NCBI GenBank assembly: GCA_029251885.1
Contig: JAQXCL010000023.1
Coordinates: forward strand, 1 to 43,577
Source: Opitutales bacterium
GTDB taxonomy: Bacteria; Verrucomicrobiota; Verrucomicrobiia; Opitutales; Seribacteraceae
Length of the DNA stretch: 43,577 nt
Direction of reading: 5' to 3'
Of this stretch, positions 18,048-27,165 are shown in pieces. How positions within the stretch are numbered: the first letter of the stretch is position 1; every line of letters starts with the position of its first letter. Under the pieces are notes generated by a model that did not search any database, was not told the origin of the DNA, and was given only the letters and a program-made list of their open reading frames with translations. The translations under genes and the position numbers were made by a program.

Positions 18048-19093
18048 GAGGTTTTTGGCTTATGAGGATTAGTTTTAGCAGGGCGGTTTTTCTTTCCTCG
18101 ACCTAAATAATCTTGCACTTCCCAATTTTTCTTGGTCGCCCGCAGGAAAATGGTCTCCAAATCAGGTCTAGAGATTTGAAACTCTGAAATGCTTAGCTCT
18201 TCATTTTTTATTAGTGCCCGTAATATTTCTTCCGCTTTTTCTTCTCCCTTGTTGGTCGAAAAGGTAAATCTGCGCTTGGATAAAACTTCTACAGGATCAT
18301 CGTATAAAAGTTCGCAACTTTGATCGATCCGCCGGATCGCTTTTTGTAAGTCAATTTTGCTATCGGAGGAAACAATTTCAAAAACTGTTTTATTGATAAA
18401 CATTTTTTGTAAATCATTCATGGTTCCTTCTGCGACAATTTGTCCGTGACTTAAAATGATCATACGATCACAGCAGGCTTCTACCTCTGAGAGTATATGA
18501 CTGGAAAGAAGGAACGACACATCTCCGCGAAGTCTTTCCATCATTTTTCGGGTAATGGCAGATTGTCTTGGGTCTAAACCGATCGTTGGTTCATCCAAAA
18601 TAACCAGTCTCGGTTCCGCCAAAAGGGCGTCGGCAATTCCCACTCTTTGACGATAGCCCTTTGACAGATTGCCAATTTTTCGTTCTGCAATCCGCCTCTC
18701 TAAATCGCAGGCATCTAAGGCTAAGCGAATTCTTTCTCGCTTTCTACTGCCTTCAAGCCCCTTTAAGTTTGCACGAAAATTAAGGTATTCAACAACCCTC
18801 AGTTCTTCTGGCAATGGGTTGTTTTCGGCGAGGAAACCAATGTGTTTACGAACCTCTCCTTCCTCTTCCGCGAGGTCAACACCGCAAACCTTTGCCTCAC
18901 CGGAGTCTGCAGGAATAAGACCTGAAAGTATTCGAAGGGTTGTACTTTTTCCTGCTCCGTTAGGACCTAGGAATCCAACAATTTCTCCTTTGCCGATGGA
19001 AAAACTTATACCCTTAAGGGCCTGAACCAAGCCGTAGCGTTTGCGAAGATTGATTACATCTACTATTGGCAAGGGTTTTGATTCGGCACTCAT
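18044..19093 (-). CDS. ABC transporter ATP-binding protein (GldA-like)
   Basis: The ATPase of the exporter. It has Walker A GPNGAGKST, the signature LSKGYRQRVGIA, Walker B RLVILDEPTIGLDP and the switch histidine in LLSSHILSE. The domain covers about residues 8-225; a C-terminal region of about 100 residues is typical of GldA/DrrA-type subunits. I place the start at the ATG at 19093 (349 residues) because the 25-codon upstream extension overlaps the end of coaX and has no family match. The last residues are lysine-rich. It is 17 bases after coaX and overlaps the permease gene. Confidence 0.93.
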   Translation of the reverse strand: MSAESKPLPIVDVINLRKRYGLVQALKGISFSIGKGEIVGFLGPNGAGKSTTLRILSGLIPADSGEAKVCGVDLAEEEGEVRKHIGFLAENNPLPEELRVVEYLNFRANLKGLEGSRKRERIRLALDACDLERRIAERKIGNLSKGYRQRVGIADALLAEPRLVILDEPTIGLDPRQSAITRKMMERLRGDVSFLLSSHILSEVEACCDRMIILSHGQIVAEGTMNDLQKMFINKTVFEIVSSDSKIDLQKAIRRIDQSCELLYDDPVEVLSKRRFTFSTNKGEEKAEEILRALIKNEELSISEFQISRPDLETIFLRATKKNWEVQDYLGRGKKNRPAKTNPHKPKTS

Positions 19094-19110
19094 GTTATGT
19101 TGGTAACATC

Positions 19111-19875
19111 TTAAACTTGTTGGTTGGCGAACGCCAAGCCAAGTCCTTCCAAAGTAAGATATGGACAAATCGAACTCCCTTGAATTTGAAAGTGATTGGA
19201 CTCACCACCTGTTTGAATCAACGATTTGATTTTTCCATGTTTCTGCTCCAATTGCTCTTCAAGTGCATTGAGGATACCCTGTAACATTGCCGGATAGCCG
19301 AAATTCAAGCCACTTTGTATTGCCCCACATGTGCTTTTTCCAATTGGGTCAACGAGGTTTTTGTCAGGGGAAAGCCTAAGGGTGGGCAATAAGGCGGTAT
19401 TGTTTCCTAAAAAATCGAGCATTCCCTGAGGTCCAGGTATAATTACTCCACCCACATAGCCTCCGTTTGCCGTAACTACATCAAAGGTAGTGGCAGTACC
19501 TAAGTCAATGACCACCGCTGGTAAATCAAAATTTTGATAAACTGCGATGGCGTTAGCAATCCGATCGGCACCAATCTCTTCAGGTTTAGGATATCCAATG
19601 GGAAGAATCGATTGGGTACTAGCAGTTAGGCTGTAAGGAGAAAGCTTTCTTGATACAAGAGCTTTTAGCAGCGACGATTCTGCGTTAGGGACGACCGAAC
19701 AATAAGCAATACCGTCTTTCTGTGACCATTCATTTAGCCATGGTAGCTCCGAATTAACAAAAGTATGAGTAGGAATTATCCGTTCTTTACTAATTTTACC
19801 ATTTTTCCAAATTCCAATCTTACAAGTTGTATTTCCCAGATCAAGGCAGAGGAGAGATTCATTTAAATATCTCAT
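19111..19875 (-). CDS. coaX: type III pantothenate kinase
   Basis: CoaX phosphorylates pantothenate, the first step of coenzyme A synthesis. The 254-residue size is normal. The ASKHA-fold motifs are visible: DLGNTTCKIG near residue 11 (ATP phosphate loop), the substrate region GADRIANAIA, and VIDLGTATTFDVV. Type III enzymes escape feedback inhibition by CoA. The ATG overlaps the birA stop codon (ATGA). birA-coaX pairing occurs in many bacteria. Confidence 0.96.
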   Translation of the reverse strand: MRYLNESLLCLDLGNTTCKIGIWKNGKISKERIIPTHTFVNSELPWLNEWSQKDGIAYCSVVPNAESSLLKALVSRKLSPYSLTASTQSILPIGYPKPEEIGADRIANAIAVYQNFDLPAVVIDLGTATTFDVVTANGGYVGGVIIPGPQGMLDFLGNNTALLPTLRLSPDKNLVDPIGKSTCGAIQSGLNFGYPAMLQGILNALEEQLEQKHGKIKSLIQTGGESNHFQIQGSSICPYLTLEGLGLAFANQQV

Positions 19876-20927
19876 AAAAGTAATGAAACCTCACCAGCAT
19901 GAGCAACTCGGTCTCTGCCATTTCGTAATTTCAGGCGTAAGCCACCTGAATGATCAATTCCATCAGCCCGACCAGTGTAAGTTTCCTTGCCACTTTGAAC
20001 TTTAATTTTTTTACCCTTTAGGTAATCCATTTTTTCCCACTCTTTTAAAAGTTTTGTATCAGCATCTTTGCCCAAACATTCTCCACTTGCTACGAGACAG
20101 GTCTTTATCAGCTTGGCTGCTAATTCATGGAGCCTCCAACTTGTTCCGCTTGCTGCGAGTAAAGAGGTCGAAGAATCACGAATGTCTTTGGGGAAATCTC
20201 CGAGCTTGGAGTTTACATTTAGACCAAAGCCGAAAACCATTGATCTTACCTGATCACAATCGATTGAGGCTTCGGTAAGCATGCCTCCCAATTTTTTATT
20301 GTCACAGATCAGGTCATTTGGCCATTTAACGAGCAGGTTTTGAATCCCTGTAAAATCTTTGAGGTATTTTCCAATGGATATTCCCTGCCATAGTGTAAAG
20401 TTGCGAAATTTGACTAATTCCACATTAGGTCTGAGCGCTATGCTAAGGTAGAGGTTTCCACCTTTCGGGCTATGCCAAGTTCTGCCCATTCTTCCACGTC
20501 CTGAATCTTGCTGGTGACTAAGTACGGCAAAAGGAGTTTCGGTTCCCTCGGCTAATAATCTTTCCGCTTCTGAGTTTGTACTATCAGTTTTTTGTAGAAG
20601 GTAAAAGGGACAATCCGTCTTGCATTCCTTTAACCAAGCTTCCAATAAGGGTGAAACCAATAAGTCTGGCTCCCCTGCAAGGCGATAGCCACGATTTTGG
20701 CTTGCTTCAATGGATAGACCAGCTTTGCGCAATTTATCCACATGTGCCCAAACACCCACCCTTGACATTTTCAACTTTTCGGCGAGATGATTGCCAGAGA
20801 CATAATGCGGGGAAGCTTGCAACAGGCAGCGCAAAACATAAACATCTGGATTCTCTCGTTTTCGCACACGACCTTGTTTCAACTTAGGGGTGTAAGTTTT
20901 TTTAATTCCTTTTGGGTACTTGGCCAT
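19872..20927 (-). CDS. birA: biotin-[acetyl-CoA-carboxylase] ligase with N-terminal HTH
   Basis: BirA activates biotin as biotinyl-AMP and attaches it to AccB. The 351-residue protein begins with a basic tail of about 25 residues, then a winged-helix domain (about 30-88; LAEKLKMSRVGVWAHVDKL), then the catalytic domain with SGRGRMGRTW (biotinyl-AMP loop) and VKWPNDLI, and a C-terminal SH3-like domain. With the DNA-binding domain present it may also repress biotin or fatty-acid genes, as in E. coli; no target operator was identified. There is no gap between the nadC stop codon and this ATG, and it overlaps coaX by four bases. Confidence 0.96.
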   Translation of the reverse strand: MAKYPKGIKKTYTPKLKQGRVRKRENPDVYVLRCLLQASPHYVSGNHLAEKLKMSRVGVWAHVDKLRKAGLSIEASQNRGYRLAGEPDLLVSPLLEAWLKECKTDCPFYLLQKTDSTNSEAERLLAEGTETPFAVLSHQQDSGRGRMGRTWHSPKGGNLYLSIALRPNVELVKFRNFTLWQGISIGKYLKDFTGIQNLLVKWPNDLICDNKKLGGMLTEASIDCDQVRSMVFGFGLNVNSKLGDFPKDIRDSSTSLLAASGTSWRLHELAAKLIKTCLVASGECLGKDADTKLLKEWEKMDYLKGKKIKVQSGKETYTGRADGIDHSGGLRLKLRNGRDRVAHAGEVSLLL

Positions 20928-21860
20928 TTAGTTAATCCAGTCTAATCCAATGTCTACCCACTTGGCTGAATGAACCGGAGCACCCGTGGAAATAAAATGA
21001 GGTTTAGCCTTGGCATATTCGTGGAGATTTTCACGGTTTATACATCCACTTGCTTCGAGTACAATACGGTTTTGATTAATCTCTACTGCTTCGGCAACTT
21101 CTTGGGGCGTGAAATTATCGAGTAATACCGCATCTACACCTCCCAAGATTGCATATTCAAGCTGTTCCATATGATCGATTTCCAGTTCAATTAATTTTTC
21201 CTTCGCCTGTTCCCTGACTGCTCGGAGAAAATTGACCAAAGAGTTCGGGTCTTTAATTCCAGCAGCGGCAAGGTGATTGTCTTTAATAAGAGCCCGATCA
21301 AACAGTCCCATCCTATGATTGAAAGAACCTCCACAGGCAGTGGCATACTTTTCTAAAATTCGTAGTCCCGGGGTTGTTTTGCGTGTGTCAAGCAAGCCAA
21401 CTTTTTCAGGCTGCGTAATCTTTACAAATTCTGCCGCATAGGTTGCAATTCCAGACAAACGCTGCACGAAATTAAGCAGGGTTCTTTCAACCGCCAAAAG
21501 TTGAGGGATTGAACCCCTGAGGGTGCCTATGCTGTTTCCTGCTTGGTAGCTTTCGCCATCTTTTCCCTTAGTAGAGAATTCAAGATTGTGACAAGAAAAT
21601 GCATCGAAAAGAATATTAGGTAGTTGAATCCCGCAAAGAACAAGAGGTTCGCGAGCTACTAATTCAGCAGCTCCATTTCCTTTTAGCGAGCAAAGAGACG
21701 ATGTTAGATCACCTTTCCATGCCTGCAAAGCAATTGGCATGTCGAGATCTTCCTCCACACAGCCTGCCAATAGGCGCTTCCAAAAAAACTCGGACTGTTC
21801 GATCTCACGCCATGATATTTTTTGGCGGAAATCTTTTAGTCGGGCAGGGGAAGATCTCAC
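20928..21860 (-). CDS. nadC: nicotinate-nucleotide pyrophosphorylase (carboxylating)
   Basis: NadC converts quinolinate and PRPP to nicotinate mononucleotide, the entry into NAD synthesis. The 310-residue protein contains the diagnostic DTRKTTPGLR, HRMGLFDRALIKDNH and DAVLLDNFTPQEV, with IVLEASGCIN near the end. The start is a GTG at 21858-21860 that overlaps the purA stop (GTGA), so translation is likely coupled. The nadA and nadB genes are not in this window. Confidence 0.96.
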   Translation of the reverse strand: MRSSPARLKDFRQKISWREIEQSEFFWKRLLAGCVEEDLDMPIALQAWKGDLTSSLCSLKGNGAAELVAREPLVLCGIQLPNILFDAFSCHNLEFSTKGKDGESYQAGNSIGTLRGSIPQLLAVERTLLNFVQRLSGIATYAAEFVKITQPEKVGLLDTRKTTPGLRILEKYATACGGSFNHRMGLFDRALIKDNHLAAAGIKDPNSLVNFLRAVREQAKEKLIELEIDHMEQLEYAILGGVDAVLLDNFTPQEVAEAVEINQNRIVLEASGCINRENLHEYAKAKPHFISTGAPVHSAKWVDIGLDWIN

Positions 21861-23434
21861 GAAGCAACCGGCAGAGGCTCTGGAGAGACGGATTCCAATA
21901 ATTGGCGGGTTGTGGGCAGGTCTGAGATAATTTCTCCAGGGTCAGGTCCAATGCCAATAAAACGAATCTTAGGAAGTGCTACGTTTGACCAACCATTGGG
22001 GTAGGCGACCTCGATGATGGCGGCAAGCATTTCTGAAATGTATTCCTTTGCTTGAGCGGGCAGTTGTTCAAAAGACTTCATGCCTTTGAGGTTCTCATTC
22101 CATCCGGCTATTGTTTTATAAACCGGTTTGAGGCTTTTTCTGAAATTTTCATCCCTTGGTACAGCCCGAGTAAGTTGACCGTCAGCCAGTTGGTAGGCCG
22201 TGCAAATCTTAAGTTCAGAAGGAACGGAACTATCAAGGGTAAGGGCATCAAGTTTGTTGATTACAATCTGATCAAAGCCTCCATACCTCAATGCATTACC
22301 TTTTTCTACAGCATCAAACCAACCGACCATACGCTGTCTGCCTGTAGATGTTCCAAATTCTAATTTTGCAAGTTTCTGTCCCCATGGGTCGGACAGATGG
22401 TCCATTTGGGTCAGGAAATGGTGTGTTCCAACCTTAGTATCATATGCTTTACAACAGCCAACTTGGTTAATGGGTTGCACTGGGATACCTCCAGAATGAA
22501 AGAGCTCAGCACTAGTGGTATGGGATGCAGTTACATTTGGGGTGAATCCATGTCTTTTGTCCAGCCAGTAAGCCTGTCCGAACTCGGCCACCACCAGACG
22601 CTTCTCCTGGGCAGCACCAAGAAGAAAGTCACGGCCATCCCCTATACAGGTTTTAAGTTTGTTTCCTGCTTCCCAATAAACCTCGATCAATTCGTCTAAG
22701 TTCAGCGAGAAAGGTTCGTTACCTTGAAATCGTTGAAAGTCGAATTCATCGACTGAAAAAATCTTATCGTCCAGGGATGCTTGATTTGCCCTTGTCTCGG
22801 CAGTGGTAAGTATTTTGAAAAAACCATGCCAGTCAGCCTCCTTTACTTTGCATACCCATCGAATGGTGTCCAAAGCCCGTTGGCAACGTTCTCTTAGGGC
22901 CTGAGCAAAAGAGTCCTTATTTCCCAGGAAGCTTTGATAAAAAATTTGCCATTGTCCGGTTTCGTCTCCGTAGGCCGGGCTTATCCCACGCCCGGTAGAT
23001 CCCCGACTTTCCATGCCTAACTGATTAACCCGGTAGTTTTCCCAAGCCAAATCAAGGAGTCGGTGGCTCAAATCACTTATCTGACATCTTTGATCAATGA
23101 GCAAACGATCGATCACTTCAAGTCCGCGGGCTTCTAATGGCATTGCTTCCCAGAGAAATTTGCGAGGATCCGCGACCACACCTGATCCAATCAGTAAAGT
23201 TTCCACTTCAGGATCTCCGACGCCGGAGGGAAGTAAGTTGAGCTTAAGTCCGGCTGCAGTGTGCCCTGCATTCGCTCCCCCGTTTACCTTCATCACTCCA
23301 GCAGCTGGTCTGCCAAGACTTTTCTTTTCGTGTTCGAGGATTTCATGGACTACCCGGCCCTTACCTTCGTCCCCCATGCTAATTCCGGTTACTGAAACCA
23401 GAGAAGATACAAATGATTGATCCATGTCAGCCAT
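21857..23434 (-). CDS. purA: adenylosuccinate synthetase, long and divergent form
   Basis: The enzyme joins IMP and aspartate using GTP, the first committed step to AMP. Key motifs are recognisable but altered: GDEGKGR with the catalytic Asp22 and Lys25, GGANAGHT with catalytic His58, a STGRGISPAYGDE block, STGRQRMVGWFDAV, INKLDAL for guanine recognition, and a terminal IGIGPDPGE. At 525 residues it is about 95 longer than typical PurA, with most extra length between the TGRGI block and FGQAYWLD. It is 17 bases after guaB, placing the AMP and GMP branch enzymes side by side. I read it as a functional PurA, though a related function on another purine is possible. Confidence 0.85.
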   Translation of the reverse strand: MADMDQSFVSSLVSVTGISMGDEGKGRVVHEILEHEKKSLGRPAAGVMKVNGGANAGHTAAGLKLNLLPSGVGDPEVETLLIGSGVVADPRKFLWEAMPLEARGLEVIDRLLIDQRCQISDLSHRLLDLAWENYRVNQLGMESRGSTGRGISPAYGDETGQWQIFYQSFLGNKDSFAQALRERCQRALDTIRWVCKVKEADWHGFFKILTTAETRANQASLDDKIFSVDEFDFQRFQGNEPFSLNLDELIEVYWEAGNKLKTCIGDGRDFLLGAAQEKRLVVAEFGQAYWLDKRHGFTPNVTASHTTSAELFHSGGIPVQPINQVGCCKAYDTKVGTHHFLTQMDHLSDPWGQKLAKLEFGTSTGRQRMVGWFDAVEKGNALRYGGFDQIVINKLDALTLDSSVPSELKICTAYQLADGQLTRAVPRDENFRKSLKPVYKTIAGWNENLKGMKSFEQLPAQAKEYISEMLAAIIEVAYPNGWSNVALPKIRFIGIGPDPGEIISDLPTTRQLLESVSPEPLPVAS

Positions 23435-23451
23435 GATAAAAAATAAATTAG

Positions 23452-25005
23452 TTAGGAACGCTTGAGGTCGGAACGTTTGATTTCTACAACATCATGAGGA
23501 GCAGACTCTCGTTGACCTGCAGGAGTCACTCGAATAAACCTGGCGTTTTCTGAGAGTTCGGTCAGATCATCTGCACCTAAATATCCAAGTCCTGCACGAA
23601 TTCCTCCAGCCAGGTTTTCTAATATCTCTCGGAGTGAACCGGATACTTCTTTTAAAGCTTCGATGCCTTCTGCCGTACTTTTACCCTTGAGATCAGTTGT
23701 TTTGTGACCGTAGCGAGCAGCAGATCCTTCTCGCATCGCTTCCAAGCTTCCCATTCCTCGGTATTGTTTATAATACTTTCCTTCGATCTCGATGATACCC
23801 CCTGGTGCTTCTCTGCAACCAGCAAGTAAACCACCGCAAATTACCCCATCGGCCAAAGTAAGAGCTTTTACAATATCTCCAGATTTATTGATCCCACCAT
23901 CGGCTAGCAAGGTAACACCTGACTGTTTCTTTGCTTTAGACGCAGCAAAAAGGGCGGTCATTTGGGGGGTTCCTACACCAGCCACAATACGGGTGGTGCA
24001 AATTGATCCGGGACCCTGTCCTATCTTTATAACATTAGCACCAGCCGAGCCTAAAAATTCTACACCTTCTCCAGTTGTAACATTTCCTGCCATTAAAGGG
24101 AGTTCGGGAAAAGCATCTCTTAAGAGACTAATTGCATCGCCCACCCCCTTGGTGTGCCCATGAGCAGTTGAGATCGCAACCAAATTTAACCCCTGATCTA
24201 CCATTTCTCCAACATGTTCAACCAAAGAATCTCTGAGAATAGAACCATTATCATCCCGGGGCACCGAGACAGCAGCACCGCAAAGTAATCGAAAGTTGGT
24301 ATCTCTTGATGGTTTTAAGTGATCACTGGATTCGTCCATGATCCGTTCGATGTCACTAAGTGTGTAAAGACCGCGCATTCTGTCTTCCTCGTCGACCACC
24401 AAGAGCTTATGAATCCCCATGTGCTTGCTGAAAAACTTGTCGGCGGTGGCAATCGGATCGTCATGGACCTCTGTTTCGCGAATAGTAAAGACCTTGTCTC
24501 GGGAAAGCATTCCATCCGTTACTTTTCGATCCTTGTAGCGTTCTTTGACTACTCTGCCAGGTAGAAGTCCTTGTAATTTTCCATCTTCGTTTACAATGGG
24601 AAAGGTACGAAATTGAAAGTTCTTTTCTTCTATCGTTTTGAGAACATCTCCGATTCGTTTGTCTGCTGAGAAGCAAATCGGGTCTTGGATTAAGCCATGC
24701 ACATGGTGTTTAACCCGTGTAACCTCTTTGACTTGCTGGCGCTTAGTCATGTTGTAGTGAATCAGACCAAGACCGCCATTAAGGGCCATGCCAATTGCCA
24801 TTTCCGATTCGGTAACGGTATCCATATCGGAAGAAACGATAGGCAGGCTTAGGTGGATGGATTCGCACAACTTGGTATCGAGTTTTACTTGTCCAGGAAG
24901 AACTTCTGAATAGCGGGTGACCAATGAAATATCGTCAAAAGTCAGGCCATTAGGAAGCGTACGGGTAAAAAACTCATCCGCTTCGAGGAATAAATCGTTA
25001 TCCAT
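23452..25005 (-). CDS. guaB: inosine-5'-monophosphate dehydrogenase
   Basis: GuaB oxidises IMP to XMP with NAD, the rate-limiting step to GMP. The 517-residue protein has the N-terminal barrel start ([10 protein letters not shown]), a CBS pair at about 105-235, the catalytic-cysteine loop [11 protein letters not shown], the GGI phosphate site (LLADGGI) and the flap [10 protein letters not shown]. All are intact. It is first of guaB-purA-nadC-birA-coaX and is divergent from menC with a 71-base gap holding a TATAAT element. Confidence 0.97.
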   Translation of the reverse strand: MDNDLFLEADEFFTRTLPNGLTFDDISLVTRYSEVLPGQVKLDTKLCESIHLSLPIVSSDMDTVTESEMAIGMALNGGLGLIHYNMTKRQQVKEVTRVKHHVHGLIQDPICFSADKRIGDVLKTIEEKNFQFRTFPIVNEDGKLQGLLPGRVVKERYKDRKVTDGMLSRDKVFTIRETEVHDDPIATADKFFSKHMGIHKLLVVDEEDRMRGLYTLSDIERIMDESSDHLKPSRDTNFRLLCGAAVSVPRDDNGSILRDSLVEHVGEMVDQGLNLVAISTAHGHTKGVGDAISLLRDAFPELPLMAGNVTTGEGVEFLGSAGANVIKIGQGPGSICTTRIVAGVGTPQMTALFAASKAKKQSGVTLLADGGINKSGDIVKALTLADGVICGGLLAGCREAPGGIIEIEGKYYKQYRGMGSLEAMREGSAARYGHKTTDLKGKSTAEGIEALKEVSGSLREILENLAGGIRAGLGYLGADDLTELSENARFIRVTPAGQRESAPHDVVEIKRSDLKRS

Positions 25006-25038
25006 GATTGGTGCTTACGTTGTCCATCGAGTATGCTT

Positions 25039-25044
25039 TATAAT
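25039..25044 (+). promoter_or_regulatory. perfect TATAAT in the guaB/menC divergent gap
   Basis: The 71-base gap between guaB and menC contains an exact TATAAT, 32 bases before the menC ATG. No good -35 hexamer lies 16-18 bases upstream, so the promoter may be weak or depend on an activator. The local sequence is AT-rich on both strands and could also serve guaB. Confidence 0.4.
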
Positions 25045-25076
25045 GATACATACGCTTTTATTCTCAAGGATATTTA

Positions 25077-26030
25077 ATGAACAAACCAAGAACATACATG
25101 CTTTTCCGACAATCCTTTGTTTGTCCCATAAAGACTGCACGAGGTGTTTGGACTGATCGAGTGAGTTTGGTGCTTCGACAAGATCATGAGAATGGATTCA
25201 CTTCTTTTGGTGAAGTTTCTGCTCTTCCTGGATTTTTTGATTTCAATCTTAAGGATGCCCAGAAGGAAGCTGAGCAATGGAGTAAGGAAGGCGGACACAT
25301 AGATAAATTTTCGATTATCGGGCCAGCAATAAGTTCTTTGGAATCACATATTTGGGAAGTTGGGGTTACGGAAATTAAACTGCCTTCGTCCGCCAGGCTT
25401 TGGGGTACGCCAGGTTGTGAGGATGCGATGGTGATCAAGCGAAAGATTGGACTTTCTCTTCCTCAAAATGAAATTCCTGAGATTGTAGATTGGTTAGAAA
25501 GCTTAGCCACACCCATTCAAGTTCGTTTAGATCCCAACGAAAGTTTTTCCAAAGATGATTTATTGTTATGGATAGATGCCTTGCAGGAGTACCAGTCAGT
25601 TCAATTCATTGAGCAACCGACAGGACCCGCCGATGACGAATGGTTATTTAAATTAGCTGAGGATTCCCCCGTTCCGATTGCTTTGGATGAGGGACTTTCG
25701 CGGATTAAGTCTTTTGATGAGTTAGTAAACCTTCCTTCCGAACTATATTTGGTAATCAAACCGCTTTTATTCCCTAATTGGAGAAAAACCTTAGATTTAT
25801 TAACCGATCAATTCGAGCGGGTTATTTTTTCAACTGCTTTTGAAAGTCCCTTTGGTTATGAAGCTTTACTAAGGTTGTGTTCTCATTCTTTAATGACTCC
25901 TGGATTGGAACGATCTTGCTTTCGTGGAAACCAATATGAATTCATGGAACATCATCTTGGCACCCTGACCAGTCCTTGCGTTTCGAACCATAAACTCGTC
26001 GAACTATGGGATAAAACTTTCGCCCTATGA
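25077..26030 (+). CDS. menC: o-succinylbenzoate synthase
   Basis: MenC dehydrates SHCHC to o-succinylbenzoate in menaquinone synthesis. The 317-residue enolase-superfamily protein has the expected catalytic set: the KRK motif in VIKRKIG on the second barrel strand, metal ligands in RLDPNES, IEQP and ALDEG, and the opposing lysine in VIKPLL. The ATG is preceded by AAGGA with a 6-base spacer. It overlaps menE by four bases (ATGA), and the pairing with menE separates it from related racemases of the same fold. Confidence 0.9.
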   Translation: MNKPRTYMLFRQSFVCPIKTARGVWTDRVSLVLRQDHENGFTSFGEVSALPGFFDFNLKDAQKEAEQWSKEGGHIDKFSIIGPAISSLESHIWEVGVTEIKLPSSARLWGTPGCEDAMVIKRKIGLSLPQNEIPEIVDWLESLATPIQVRLDPNESFSKDDLLLWIDALQEYQSVQFIEQPTGPADDEWLFKLAEDSPVPIALDEGLSRIKSFDELVNLPSELYLVIKPLLFPNWRKTLDLLTDQFERVIFSTAFESPFGYEALLRLCSHSLMTPGLERSCFRGNQYEFMEHHLGTLTSPCVSNHKLVELWDKTFAL

Positions 26031-27151
26031 TTAACCCTTACGCTACCTTACCTGATAATTGGACTTCTTCCTCTAGTAAACGGGGTCTTCAATTGATTAG
26101 ATACGCCCAGGAAGTATTAGATGTTTTGAAAAAGGGTTTCTCTGTTCAATTTGATCAAGACGAAGCAGTTCAATGTGGTGAACCGGGCGAAGAAGTACGG
26201 TTACGCTTTTTGTCTGGAGGTACCAGTGGTCAGCCAGAACTTGTGGAGCATAGCCATGACACTTTGCAATCAGCTATCGGAGGTTTAGCCTCGCGTATCG
26301 GAGATCAGGCGATGAACGCCATTTGTTGTTTACCCCTTTGGCATGTGGGTGGATGGATGCAACTAGAAAGAGCCTGGAGTACTGGTGGAAAAGTATATTT
26401 CTGTGATTATCGGGATCTTAAAAATCCACAGGTTGCAGGAAAAGTATCCGGGAATTTAATATCTTTGGTCCCGGCACAGTTGCATGAACTTATGAAATCA
26501 CCAACCGCCATAACTGCATTGAGCGAAGCCCGTGGCATTTTTGTAGGTGGAGCCGGAATGAATTCACATTTAGTTGCTGTGTCCCGATCCCTTAATTTGC
26601 CCGTTTGTCCATGTTATGGTTCATCGGAAACGGCAGGAATGATAACCTTGCTCGAATCAGGTTCTTTTCTTAATGGAATAAATGGAGTGGGCTCTTGTTT
26701 ATCCCATGCAGAAGTTAGGCTTTCAGAGGAGAATCACCAAGTTTTGATTAAATCTTCAAGTCTTTGTATTAGGCGGGGTAAGCGTACTTTCGCCACAAAT
26801 GAATGGTTGCAAACCCCTGATTTTGGAAAACTCGATTCTTCAGGAAATTTAATTATAGAGGGACGTTTAGATCGTCTAATCAATACTGGAGGAGAAAAGG
26901 TTGATCCAACCAAAATAGAGGCGGTACTACATTCTACAGGTCTTGTCGGAAACTGTTTGGTATATGGAGTTTACGATCAAAAATGGGGACAACGAGTTGT
27001 CGCCCGTGTCACCCCTGTTGATGTGAACCTAAAATACCTTAAACAAGCAGTTAAAAAGAAGCTTCTAGGACCGATGATGCCCAAGGAGTGGGTTCAAACA
27101 GATAAGATCCCAATGTCAGAAATGGGAAAACCTAATTATACCGTAGAATGA
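26027..27151 (+). CDS. menE: o-succinylbenzoate-CoA ligase, short form
   Basis: MenE activates o-succinylbenzoate with ATP and CoA for ring closure by MenB. The AMP-forming motifs are SGGTSGQPELVEHSH, CYGSSETAGM, IEGRLDRLINTGGEKVDP and, near the C terminus, the adenylation lysine in MGKPNY. At 374 residues it is shorter than the roughly 450-490 of Bacillus-type enzymes; the N-terminal subdomain is reduced, as in other compact MenE proteins. It is coupled to menC and ends 14 bases from the convergent clpP. Confidence 0.9.
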   Translation: MINPYATLPDNWTSSSSKRGLQLIRYAQEVLDVLKKGFSVQFDQDEAVQCGEPGEEVRLRFLSGGTSGQPELVEHSHDTLQSAIGGLASRIGDQAMNAICCLPLWHVGGWMQLERAWSTGGKVYFCDYRDLKNPQVAGKVSGNLISLVPAQLHELMKSPTAITALSEARGIFVGGAGMNSHLVAVSRSLNLPVCPCYGSSETAGMITLLESGSFLNGINGVGSCLSHAEVRLSEENHQVLIKSSSLCIRRGKRTFATNEWLQTPDFGKLDSSGNLIIEGRLDRLINTGGEKVDPTKIEAVLHSTGLVGNCLVYGVYDQKWGQRVVARVTPVDVNLKYLKQAVKKKLLGPMMPKEWVQTDKIPMSEMGKPNYTVE

Positions 27152-27165
27152 AAAGATGGTGAAGA

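Noticed and set aside
21857-23434. Idea that the divergent PurA is a PurZ-type enzyme for 2-aminoadenine DNA
   Set aside because: PurZ proteins replace the catalytic aspartate of GDEGKG, which is kept here, and no phage or Z-genome partner genes are nearby.
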